A DNA stretch of 64,000 bases from Myxococcales bacterium. Lineage in GTDB: Bacteria > Myxococcota > UBA796 > SXON01. Numbering within the stretch: the stretch's first letter is position 1; every line of letters starts with the position of its first letter. The stretch lies in NCBI GenBank assembly GCA_009692585.1, contig SHYX01000020.1, forward strand, positions 1 through 64,000, in the 5' to 3' direction. The notes beneath the pieces are model-generated. The model was not told the origin of the DNA and ran no database searches. It worked only from the letters and a program-made list of their open reading frames with translations. Positions 32,192-39,476 of this stretch are shown piece after piece. The position numbers were made by a program, and so were the translations under genes.

Positions 32192-33339
32192 TGTTGTTGG
32201 CAGCCCTGTTGCTCGCTTGCCCAGGCGAAACTGACACGGGGGACACCAGTGAAGAGCGGTGCGACGAGACCATCCCGGGCGACATCTGCACCTGGGCGGG
32301 AATGGCGCAGGCCGGGTACAACGGGGATGACATCGACCGCCGGGCGTCGTGGTTGTACTTCCCGATCGACGTGGAGTTCTCTCCCTATGGGCCTCCGGTG
32401 GTCCTGGACTGGAACAACCATCGCATCCGCATCGTCAACAATGACGCCACGTTCACCACGGTGATGGGGACGGAGTTCGTGGGGGACGGTCCCGCCGATC
32501 TGTCGGACCGCACCGCGCCGGGGGCGCCGGGGACCACCGTCAACCTGAACCACCCCACCGATGTGATCTACCTGCCCGATGGCACGATGTGGAGCACCTC
32601 CTGGCATACCCACAAGCTGCGGGCGCTCGACCTCGGTACCGGGCTCGTCTACGTCTCGGCCGGCTCCGCGCCGGGCTTCGCGGGCGACAACGGTGAGGCG
32701 CTCTCGACCGCCTTGTTCAACCAACCCAAGGGGTCCGTCTACGACGAGGTCGATGGGACGATCTACGTGGTGGACATGCGCAACGAACGTGTCCGCGCCG
32801 TGTTTCCGGACGCCACGATCCGGACGGTGGCCGGCACCGGCGAGCAGGGCTTCGGTGGGGACGGCGGCCCGGCGCTGGCGGCGACGTTCGGGTTCCCCAA
32901 GAGCGCCAATCCGCGCCCCGGCGGCGCCATCGCCATCGACGGTCGGGTGCTCTACATCGCCGACACCGAGAACCATCGGATTCGAACGGTCGATCTCGAC
33001 ACCTGGCTCATCGCCACCATCGTCGGCACCGGCGAGCTCGGGTTCTCCGGCGATGGCGGCCTCGCGACGGCGGCGCAGCTCAATTACCCGCTGGACATCG
33101 AGGTGGAAGGCGGTGTGTTGTACATCGCCGACAGTGACAACAACCGCATCCGCGGGGTCGACCTGGCCACCGGTGTCATCGACACTCTCGTCGGCAGCGG
33201 CGCGGTGGGCGATGCCGGCGACGGCGGCCCGGCGATCGAGGCGGAGCTCTTCGGCCCCATGGGTATCGAGGTGGACGACACCGGCGCCATCTACGTCGCC
33301 GACTCCTACAATCATCGCATCCGCCGCGTGGCCCCATGA
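32191..33339 (+). CDS. Propeller lipoprotein 2 (NHL repeats)
   Basis: This is a 382 aa lipoprotein (MLLAALLLAC, tether PGETDTGDTSEE). NHL-type blades recur about every 55 residues: LDWNNHRIRIV, IYVVDMRNERVRAV, LYIADTENHRIRTV, LYIADSDNNRIRGV and IYVADSYNHRIRRV. GFxGDGGPA turns lie between them. The ATG at 32191 has GGAGG four bases upstream and overlaps the previous stop (TGATG). It is strongly similar to the next two proteins, so the group arose by tandem duplication. Confidence 0.88.
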   Translation: MLLAALLLACPGETDTGDTSEERCDETIPGDICTWAGMAQAGYNGDDIDRRASWLYFPIDVEFSPYGPPVVLDWNNHRIRIVNNDATFTTVMGTEFVGDGPADLSDRTAPGAPGTTVNLNHPTDVIYLPDGTMWSTSWHTHKLRALDLGTGLVYVSAGSAPGFAGDNGEALSTALFNQPKGSVYDEVDGTIYVVDMRNERVRAVFPDATIRTVAGTGEQGFGGDGGPALAATFGFPKSANPRPGGAIAIDGRVLYIADTENHRIRTVDLDTWLIATIVGTGELGFSGDGGLATAAQLNYPLDIEVEGGVLYIADSDNNRIRGVDLATGVIDTLVGSGAVGDAGDGGPAIEAELFGPMGIEVDDTGAIYVADSYNHRIRRVAP

Positions 33340-34466
33340 TCTCGCTCCTCCTTCCGCTCCTCGTTGGCTGCCAGGGCGACACCGGGGACACCTCCGAAAC
33401 CGGGCCGCTGGCGTGCGACCACGAGCCGGGCCACATCTGCACGTTCGCCGGGTATCAGGGCCTCGCGGCGCTGGGTCAGGACGACGTGCCTGCCAACGAG
33501 TCCTACCTATATCTCCCTCAGGACCTGGACTTCTCCCCGGCGGGCGATGCGTACCTCCTCGACTGGAACAACCACCGCATCCGCAAGATCGACGACCAGG
33601 AGATGATCTCGACGGTGGCCGGCAACGGCCTGCTCGGTGACGGGCCCGTCGGCGACGCGCGCCTGGCGTCGTTCAACCACCCCACCCAGCTCAGCTTCGC
33701 AGCGGACGGGACCCTGCTCCTCGCCGCCTGGCACAACAGCCGCATCGAGCGCATCGACCTCACCACCAACGTGCTCAGCTTCGTCGCCGGAACCGGCGCG
33801 CGCTCGTTCGCTGGCGACGATGGGGTCGCGACCGCTGGTGTGCTCGACCTGCCCTCGAGCGTCGTGGAGGGGCCAGACGGCACCCTCTACATCTCGGACA
33901 GCGGCAACCAGCGCATCCGGACCGTGACCACCGACGGGCTCATCCACACCTACGGTGGCGACGGCACCGCGGGGTACGCCGGCGATGGGGGCGAGGTGGC
34001 GACGGCGCAGTTCAACAACCCCAATGGGCAGCAGGCGGCCCCCGCGGGTCGCCTCGCGTTGTCGGCGGACGGGATGCTCTACGTGGCGGACACGCTCAAC
34101 CAGCGCATCCGGGTGATCGACCTGGCCGAGGGGACCATCGATACCTTCGCCGGAAACGGGACGCCCGGCTTCGGCGGGGACGGCGGGCCGGCCACGGCGG
34201 CGATGCTTTTCTCCCCGGCCGACGTCGCGGTCGGCAACGAGGGCGAGGTCTACATCGCCGACACCGAGAACTCCTGTGTCCGGGTGGTCCGCGACGGCAC
34301 CATCAGCACCTTCGCCGGCATCGGTGCCGAACCGGACTACACGGGCGACAACGGCTCGGCGGCCTCGGCGCGCCTCAACAAGCCCTACGGTGTGGCGGTC
34401 GACGCGGTGGGAAACGTCTACATCGCCGACACCTACAACCACTCGATCCGAGCGGTTTGGCGCTGA
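33336..34466 (+). CDS. Propeller lipoprotein 3 (NHL repeats)
   Basis: This is a 376 aa lipoprotein (LLLPLLVGC, tether QGDTGDTSETGP). The N-terminal CDHEPGHICTFAG is shared with the preceding protein. NHL blades include LDWNNHRIRKI, LYISDSGNQRIRTV, LYVADTLNQRIRVI, VYIADTENSCVRVV and VYIADTYNHSIRAV. GFGGDGGPA turns separate them. The ATG overlaps the previous stop (ATGA). It is a tandem paralogue of the flanking genes. Confidence 0.88.
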   Translation: MISLLLPLLVGCQGDTGDTSETGPLACDHEPGHICTFAGYQGLAALGQDDVPANESYLYLPQDLDFSPAGDAYLLDWNNHRIRKIDDQEMISTVAGNGLLGDGPVGDARLASFNHPTQLSFAADGTLLLAAWHNSRIERIDLTTNVLSFVAGTGARSFAGDDGVATAGVLDLPSSVVEGPDGTLYISDSGNQRIRTVTTDGLIHTYGGDGTAGYAGDGGEVATAQFNNPNGQQAAPAGRLALSADGMLYVADTLNQRIRVIDLAEGTIDTFAGNGTPGFGGDGGPATAAMLFSPADVAVGNEGEVYIADTENSCVRVVRDGTISTFAGIGAEPDYTGDNGSAASARLNKPYGVAVDAVGNVYIADTYNHSIRAVWR

Positions 34467-35413
34467 TCCTGCTGCTGCTCGGCTGCCCGGAGCCGGACTG
34501 CGGCCGGGGCGAGATCTGCACCGTCGTCGGTGACGGTTCGTCGGGGTGGAACGGGGAGGGGCTCCTTGCCCCGGATTCGTGGCTGTACCTGCCGACCGGG
34601 CTGGCTCTGGATCCGGATGGCCGCCCGTGCGTCGTCGACTTCAACAACTTTCGCGTCCGCTGCATCGATGCCGGTCGCCTGGTCACCGTGGCCGGCAACG
34701 GCCAGCACCTCTACAGTGAGCCTGGCGCCTTGCTCGCAGCGAGCCCCATCGAAAACCCCATGGACATCGAGTGGTCGCCGGATGGCCGGCTCACCATCCT
34801 CCCGGTGCATGAGTCACGGGTCATCCGCGACGACGGCACCGGACGGGTCGAGCTGGTCGCGGGCACCGGGGACGAAGGCTTCGCGGGGGATGGAGGCCCG
34901 GCGGTGGACGCCAACTTCGGACAGCCGTGCGGCATCGCCTACGGCGCCGACGGGAGCCTGTGGATCGCCGACACCCAGAACGGGGCGGTCCGACGTGTCG
35001 GCGCCGACGGGATTATCGAGACCGTCCTGGACGATGTTCCCGGGGTCCAGCGCGTGCGGCCCGGGGCGGGAGACGAGATGCTGGTCGTGGATGCTTTTGC
35101 CGGGCGCGTGCTCGCGGTCGACGCCGAGGGCAGCCGCCGGGTGCTGGCGGAGGGGCTCTCCTACCCGTGGTCGGCTCGCTTGGGACCGGACGGGGCGCTC
35201 TACGTGGCCAACAGCGGCGCCCATGAGGTGCTCCGCATCGAGGACGGTCAGGCCGCGGCCATCGTAGGCACCGGTGTGGCCGGCTTCTCCGGCGACGGCG
35301 GCCCGGCGGTGGACGCCACCCTGTCGTGGCCGAGCGACCTCCTTTTCCTGCCCGACGGGCGCATGCTCATCAGCGACATGCAGAACGGACGGGTCCGATC
35401 GGTGCAGTACTAG
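34457..35413 (+). CDS. Propeller lipoprotein 4 (NHL repeats)
   Basis: This is a 318 aa lipoprotein starting at TTG 34457, with signal ALILLLLGC and an unusually short tether (PEPDCGRGE). The blades are more divergent than in its neighbours (VVDFNNFRVRCI, LWIADTQNGAVRRV, LYVANSGAHEVLRI, LISDMQNGRVRSV). It overlaps the previous gene by ten bases. The TAG stop is the first element of a hairpin that recurs after other genes. It is the last gene of the propeller operon. Confidence 0.83.
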   Translation: MALILLLLGCPEPDCGRGEICTVVGDGSSGWNGEGLLAPDSWLYLPTGLALDPDGRPCVVDFNNFRVRCIDAGRLVTVAGNGQHLYSEPGALLAASPIENPMDIEWSPDGRLTILPVHESRVIRDDGTGRVELVAGTGDEGFAGDGGPAVDANFGQPCGIAYGADGSLWIADTQNGAVRRVGADGIIETVLDDVPGVQRVRPGAGDEMLVVDAFAGRVLAVDAEGSRRVLAEGLSYPWSARLGPDGALYVANSGAHEVLRIEDGQAAAIVGTGVAGFSGDGGPAVDATLSWPSDLLFLPDGRMLISDMQNGRVRSVQY

Positions 35414-35426
35414 CGAGAATCGGGGG

Positions 35427-35447
35427 GAGAGGCCTCGCCGGCCTCTC
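35427..35447 (+). terminator. Hairpin with TCGCC loop at the end of the propeller operon
   Basis: GAGAGGCC (35427-35434) and GGCCTCTC (35440-35447) enclose the loop TCGCC. The segment from the stop codon, TAGCGAGAATCGGGGGGAGA, matches the segment after the stop of the gene at 36808 (TAGCCTGAAACGGGGGGAGA). It lies between convergent genes. It is a likely transcription end or RNA-stability element and the third member of the hairpin family described at 36705 and 60484. Confidence 0.65.
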
Positions 35448-35500
35448 GCCGCCTGGGCGGTTCATCCGCTTGGGAGCCGCGGACCGCGGCATGGGTGACT

Positions 35501-36532
35501 CTACAGCGCAACCCGCTTGAGCAACTCGGGCCTCTCCAGGCATTCTCCGGCGCCCAGCACCACGCAGCGCAGCGGGTCCTCCGCGATCACCACCGGCAGA
35601 CCGGTCACGTCGCGGATCACGTCGTCCAGGTGGCGCAGCAGCGCGCCGCCGCCGGCCAGCACCACGCCCTGGTCGATGATGTCGGCCGACAGCTCGGGCG
35701 GGGTCTGCTCCAGCGTGTGCCGGATGGCCTCGACGATCTGGGACACGCAGTCGGCGAGCGCTTCGGCGGTGTCCTCGCCGGTGACTTCGAACTGGCGCGG
35801 GGTGCCGGTGGCGAGATCGCGCCCCTTCACCACGATGCCGATCGGCTGGGGCGGAGGTGCGGCGCACCCGACGGCGAGCTTGATCTCCTCGGCGGTGCGC
35901 TCCCCGATGAGGCAGTTGTAGCGCCGCTTGACGTAGGCGGTGATCGCTTCGTCCATCGCGTCGCCCGCCACCCGAAGGGACTGGGTGATCGCCACGCCCC
36001 CGAGGGTGATCACCGCCACTTCGCTGGTGCCGCCCCCGATGTCGACGATCATCGAGCCGATGGGCTCGCTGACCGGGAGACCGGCCCCGATCGCTGCGGC
36101 CATCGGTTCGGGAATGAGGAGCACCTCACGCGCGCCGGCCGATCGCGCCGACTCCTGTACCGCGCGTTTTTCGACTTCGGTGATCCGGTAGGGGATGCAC
36201 ACGATCACCCGGGGATGCCCGAAGCTGCGCCGCCCCATTGCCTGCATCATGAAGTGCCGCAGCATCGCCTCGGTCACCTCGAAGTCGGCGATCACGCCGT
36301 CTTTCAGGGGCCGCACCGCGACGATGTTCCCGGGAGTGCGGCCCACCATGCGTTTGGCATCGACCCCCACCGCGAGGACCTTGCCGAGGATGCCGCCCGG
36401 CCCCTTGGCCATCGCCACGACGCTCGGCTCGTCGACGACGAGCCCCCGACCGGTGGCGTAGACGAGGGTGTTGGCCGTTCCCAGGTCGATCGCGAGATCG
36501 CAGGAGAACAGACCGAAGGCGGACTCCAGCAC
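35501..36532 (-). CDS. mreB: Rod-shape-determining actin homologue MreB
   Basis: This is a 343 aa cytoskeletal ATPase that guides cell-wall synthesis. Phosphate-1 motif AIDLGTANTLVYATGRG, RPLKDGVIADFEVTEAMLR, the IVDIGGGTSEVAVITLGG phosphate-2 region and VLAGGGALL near the end are all canonical. A frame open to 36601 would add 23 unconserved residues. GTG 36530-36532 has GGAG five bases upstream and gives the standard length, so I use it. mreC, mreD and rodA are not adjacent. Confidence 0.95.
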   Translation of the reverse strand: MLESAFGLFSCDLAIDLGTANTLVYATGRGLVVDEPSVVAMAKGPGGILGKVLAVGVDAKRMVGRTPGNIVAVRPLKDGVIADFEVTEAMLRHFMMQAMGRRSFGHPRVIVCIPYRITEVEKRAVQESARSAGAREVLLIPEPMAAAIGAGLPVSEPIGSMIVDIGGGTSEVAVITLGGVAITQSLRVAGDAMDEAITAYVKRRYNCLIGERTAEEIKLAVGCAAPPPQPIGIVVKGRDLATGTPRQFEVTGEDTAEALADCVSQIVEAIRHTLEQTPPELSADIIDQGVVLAGGGALLRHLDDVIRDVTGLPVVIAEDPLRCVVLGAGECLERPELLKRVAL

Positions 36533-36684
36533 AAACGCTCCGGAACTGGGCGCCGCGTAACCGTTTGTGAGCCCGGCCGCCCCTACGGCGTAGTTCCCCA
36601 CGCCGCTCGCGGGTCGTCGCCCGGAGCCATGAAACGGCCGAGCGGCATGGGGGACCGCAGAGAGGGGGAGAGCGCCAAATCCCG

Positions 36685-36701
36685 GCGCGTTAGCAACGCG
36701 C
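36685..36701 (-). promoter_or_regulatory. Hairpin in the mreB leader
   Basis: GCGCGTT (36685-36691) and AACGCGC (36695-36701) form a perfect seven-pair stem with an AGC loop. It is nested inside a weaker AGCGCC/GGCGCC pairing, about 150 bases upstream of the mreB start. It could attenuate or protect the mRNA. No promoter is clear in the leader. Confidence 0.4.
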
Positions 36702-36704
36702 TGG

Positions 36705-36813
36705 GCGCCGCAGGCCGGTAAGTGGAGCTTGGAGGGCGGAGGTCGGATACCCGAGTTGGTGGCGCGGTAGGGGGAGAGGGCGGCGAGCCATCTCCCCCCG
36801 TTTCAGGCTAGCG
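36705..36813 (-). repeat. Structured repeat element, copy A
   Basis: This segment aligns along its length with 60484-60577. The shared blocks are GCCGCAGGCCGG, AGCTT, CGGAGG, CGGTAGGGG and CCCCGTTTC. On the minus strand it begins at the TAG of the zinc-ribbon gene and forms GGGGGAGA...TCGCC...TCTCCCCC. The loop is the same as in the other copies, but the stem bases differ and still pair. Orientation relative to the upstream gene matches the hairpin at 35427. It is a candidate 3' RNA element or dispersed repeat. Confidence 0.7.
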
Positions 36814-37278
36814 TTCGGCGCTCGCGTCCTTGGGAACGACCGTCTTGCCGATCTTCTCAGCGAGGCGGAAGGCCTCGATGGTGAGGGTATCGGTGTCCTC
36901 GGCGTAGAGGTACCGGCTGCCGTCGGTCTTGACCACCCACACCTGGTAGGGCACGGGCTTGGCGTGTCTGACATCCTCGACCGCCGAGATGTCCTTCCAA
37001 TACACCCGATCCGTCGTCACGTCGTGGGGGGTCTTGGTCGTGAAGACCATGCTCTTGGTTTCGCGGTCGACGACGCTGGTGGTGACCTTCTGCTGCCCGT
37101 ACATGAACGCGAAGATGGACGCCATCACGAACGAGGTGCCGACGCCGAGGAAAAGAAGAGTCCAAACTGGGCTCTTCTTCTTGGGCGCGACGTAGTGGAA
37201 GTCGTGGAAGCAGTGCTTGCAGAGGTTCGCGATCGCGGGGACCTCGGCGTTGCAGTTCGGGCAGATCTTGGTGGACAC
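36808..37278 (-). CDS. Zinc-ribbon membrane protein
   Basis: This is a 156 aa protein. The N-terminal zinc ribbon is ICPNCNAEVP and LCKHCFHDF (two CxxC pairs), followed by one transmembrane helix (about 38-58). A periplasmic beta-rich domain then ends AEKIGKTVVPKD. Zinc ribbon-helix-extracytoplasmic domain is a common layout for small envelope proteins of unknown function. A good sigma-70-type promoter lies directly upstream. The stop codon is the first part of repeat copy A. Confidence 0.72.
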   Translation of the reverse strand: MSTKICPNCNAEVPAIANLCKHCFHDFHYVAPKKKSPVWTLLFLGVGTSFVMASIFAFMYGQQKVTTSVVDRETKSMVFTTKTPHDVTTDRVYWKDISAVEDVRHAKPVPYQVWVVKTDGSRYLYAEDTDTLTIEAFRLAEKIGKTVVPKDASAER

Positions 37279-37313
37279 CCGCGCTCCGATGGGAAGGGTG
37301 GGTAAGGCGAGCT

Positions 37314-37342
37314 TTAGTAGAGGATCGGGGTTCCCCTGTCAA
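37314..37342 (-). promoter_or_regulatory. Sigma-70-type promoter for the zinc-ribbon gene
   Basis: On the minus strand, consensus TTGACA (37342-37337) is followed by a 17-base spacer and TACTAA (37319-37314). That is about 35 bases ahead of the ATG at 37278. The spacer contains the palindrome GGGGAACCCC. The -35 is perfect and the -10 is weak. Confidence 0.55.
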
Positions 37343-37359
37343 GCGGACACGGCGGCACG

Positions 37360-37388
37360 TTGACAGGGTTCTGTCCTCGTCGTACCGG
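37360..37388 (+). promoter_or_regulatory. Possible promoter for sppA, back to back with the divergent one
   Basis: A second perfect TTGACA (37360-37365) lies on the plus strand, with TACCGG 17 bases on (37383-37388). The start site would fall only a few bases before the sppA ATG at 37399, giving an almost leaderless mRNA. The -10 match is poor, so confidence is limited. Confidence 0.35.
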
Positions 37389-37398
37389 GGGGCCCCGC

Positions 37399-39048
37399 AT
37401 GCCTACCTCGTTCCCCTTGTCTCCGCGCCTCGTCGCCACGCCAATCTGGGCGGCGCACGCATTGCGCCGCGCCTTCTGGGAGCGTGGCGCCCCATTGCTC
37501 GAGGTGCGGGTCGGGCCACGCTCGCCGCTGCCGCCGCCGCACGAACTGCGCGCCCTGACCGAGGGGTCGGACATCCGGGGGGTTTGGCTCAAGGTGGAGC
37601 GACTGGTGCTGCGGGGGGGGCAGGCCGCGTTGCACGAGTCGGTGGACGCGCTGGCGGCGTGTCGCGATTCCGGACACCTGGTGCTGGCCGAGTTCGATCA
37701 CGTCGGCAATGCGGAGATGTTGCTCGCCGCGGCGTGCACGCGGGCGTGGGTCCGGCCGGGTTCCCAGGTCTTCTGCGTGGGTCTCGGCACCACCATGCGC
37801 TTCTACGGTGCGCTGCTGGCGCGCTTCGGCGCCGGCTTCGACGTCGAGGCGGTGGGCGAGTTCAAGAGCTTTGGAGAGCAGTTCTCGCGTGGCTTCGCCT
37901 CGGCGCCCAACCGCGAGTCCATGCGAGCGCTGGTCGAGGACCTCAGCGAGGAGTGGGTTTCGTCGCAGGTGCGCCATCGGCCGTCGCTCAGCGCGGCGAG
38001 CGTCGTCGCCGCGGTCGCCGACGCGCCTTTGTCGGCGGCGGACGCCGTGGAGCGCGGCTTCTTTTCTGGCGCGCTCTACCCCGACCAGGTCGAGGCCGAC
38101 ATCGAGGCGCTGGTCGGGAAGGAGCCTCGCGTGGTGCCCTTCGCGACGTGGGCTCACGCGGCCCGCCGCGAACGCGTCTTGTCGTCCTTCGTCGCCGGCG
38201 ACGTGGGTGTGCCGGTCGTCTGGCTGTCGGGCCCGGTGATGGATGGGCGTGGCGCCCCGGGGCCCGAGATGATCGCGGTCGTTCCCGTCGTCGAGGCGCT
38301 GGATCAGCTCCGCGAGGACGCCCGGGCCAGGGCGGTGGTCCTGCGCATCACCAGCCCCGGCGGCAGCGCCCCCGCCAGTGATCTCATCTGGCGGGCAGTC
38401 GAGCGGCTCGCCGCTGAAAAGCCCGTGGTGGCGAGCTTCGGTGACGTCTCCGCCTCGGGTGGTGTGTACCTCAGCGCGGCCGCGACGGCGATCTGGTGCC
38501 ATCCGGCGTCGGTGACCGGCAGCATCGGGGTCATCGCCGGCAAGCCGGTGCTCCGTGGTGCGATGGCGCGTCAGGGCATCCACAGCGAAGACCTCCTGAC
38601 GGGCCCCCAGGCCGACCTCTTCGCCGAGACGGCGTTCTCCCCCGCGGGGCGTGCGCATCTGCGCGCCGGGCTCGAGCTCACCTACCGTGCCTTCGTGGAG
38701 CGCGTGGCCAAGGGCCGCAAGCGCACCTACGAGGAGATCGAGCCCCACGCCCGCGGCCGGGTGTGGTCAGGGCGACGAGCCCATGCGTTGGGACTGGTGG
38801 ACCACCTTGGCGGCCTCGGTGACGCCCAGCGGGGCGCGGCCGGCCTGGTGGGGGCCACCCGTTGGCGCTCGTGGGACGTCAAGCCGCTGCCGTCGGGGGG
38901 GTTCCTCCAGCGCCTGGCACGGCGCTTCGCGTTCGCCGCCGTGCCGGAGTTGGCGCTGTTGCCGGAGGTGCCGACGGCGGCGCGGCTGTTCGCCGAGCAC
39001 CCCGCCCAGCCGCTGGCGCTCCTGCCGTTCGAGTTCGAGGTGGGGTGA
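37399..39048 (+). CDS. sppA: Signal peptide peptidase SppA (long, 67K-type)
   Basis: This is a 549 aa protein with two crotonase-like S49 domains. The general base Lys156 is in VGEFKSFGEQF in the first domain. The nucleophile Ser353 is in SASGGVYLSA in the second, as in E. coli SppA, where the two residues come from separate repeats. ITSPGGSAPAS and TGSIGVIAGKP are also typical. It degrades cleaved signal peptides in the inner membrane. A clear N-terminal membrane anchor is not visible, which is unusual for this class. Confidence 0.9.
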   Translation: MPTSFPLSPRLVATPIWAAHALRRAFWERGAPLLEVRVGPRSPLPPPHELRALTEGSDIRGVWLKVERLVLRGGQAALHESVDALAACRDSGHLVLAEFDHVGNAEMLLAAACTRAWVRPGSQVFCVGLGTTMRFYGALLARFGAGFDVEAVGEFKSFGEQFSRGFASAPNRESMRALVEDLSEEWVSSQVRHRPSLSAASVVAAVADAPLSAADAVERGFFSGALYPDQVEADIEALVGKEPRVVPFATWAHAARRERVLSSFVAGDVGVPVVWLSGPVMDGRGAPGPEMIAVVPVVEALDQLREDARARAVVLRITSPGGSAPASDLIWRAVERLAAEKPVVASFGDVSASGGVYLSAAATAIWCHPASVTGSIGVIAGKPVLRGAMARQGIHSEDLLTGPQADLFAETAFSPAGRAHLRAGLELTYRAFVERVAKGRKRTYEEIEPHARGRVWSGRRAHALGLVDHLGGLGDAQRGAAGLVGATRWRSWDVKPLPSGGFLQRLARRFAFAAVPELALLPEVPTAARLFAEHPAQPLALLPFEFEVG

Positions 39049-39062
39049 TCCGAGGACCCCCG

Positions 39063-39476
39063 CTACTTCTTCTTCTTGCCGCTCGGCGGTGGCGGTGGCG
39101 GCGGTGCCTCGACGTGGGGCTTGACCGCCATTCCCGACGGCTCGAAGCACATCTTCACGTACAGGGGCGCGTTGACGTGGTTGACGCCTTCGAGCTTGAC
39201 GTCGATGACGGCGGTGCCGCCGACCGCCTTTGCTTCATCCATGAGCCCGTCAAAGACCTGGCTGGGGTTCTGGAAGATCGGGATGATCACGATCAGCGAG
39301 TTGCAGTACTTGGCCGAGACCCGGCTGATTGCCTCCATCCGCTCGGCGGCGACGGCTTTGGTGGAGATGTCGAGCGGCGCGGTGTCGGCGCCGGTCTCCG
39401 CGAGCGCCTTGGCGATGACCCCTTCGTGCGCGGGGACCACGGCCGCCCCGGGCGACGTGTCAAGCGCCGGGGGCAT
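39063..39476 (-). CDS. Protein of unknown function with Pro-rich, Lys-capped tail
   Basis: This is a 137 aa protein from ATG 39474-39476. The core (SLIVIIPIFQNPSQVF, then AKAVGGTAVIDVKLEGV) is a small alpha/beta domain with the flavour of YbjQ/TRL-like proteins. The C-terminus is eight prolines, SG and four lysines. A longer open frame upstream is shadow of the transglycosylase gene, which it overlaps by 17 bases. There is no signal peptide. It is the last gene of the tat/WD40/Slt run. Confidence 0.6.
   Translation of the reverse strand: MPPALDTSPGAAVVPAHEGVIAKALAETGADTAPLDISTKAVAAERMEAISRVSAKYCNSLIVIIPIFQNPSQVFDGLMDEAKAVGGTAVIDVKLEGVNHVNAPLYVKMCFEPSGMAVKPHVEAPPPPPPPSGKKKK

Noticed and set aside
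36690..36974. Short minus-strand frame reading through repeat copy A
   Set aside because: Its peptide (RRPLPLPRHQLGYPT...) is a translation of the structured repeat, with no start context.
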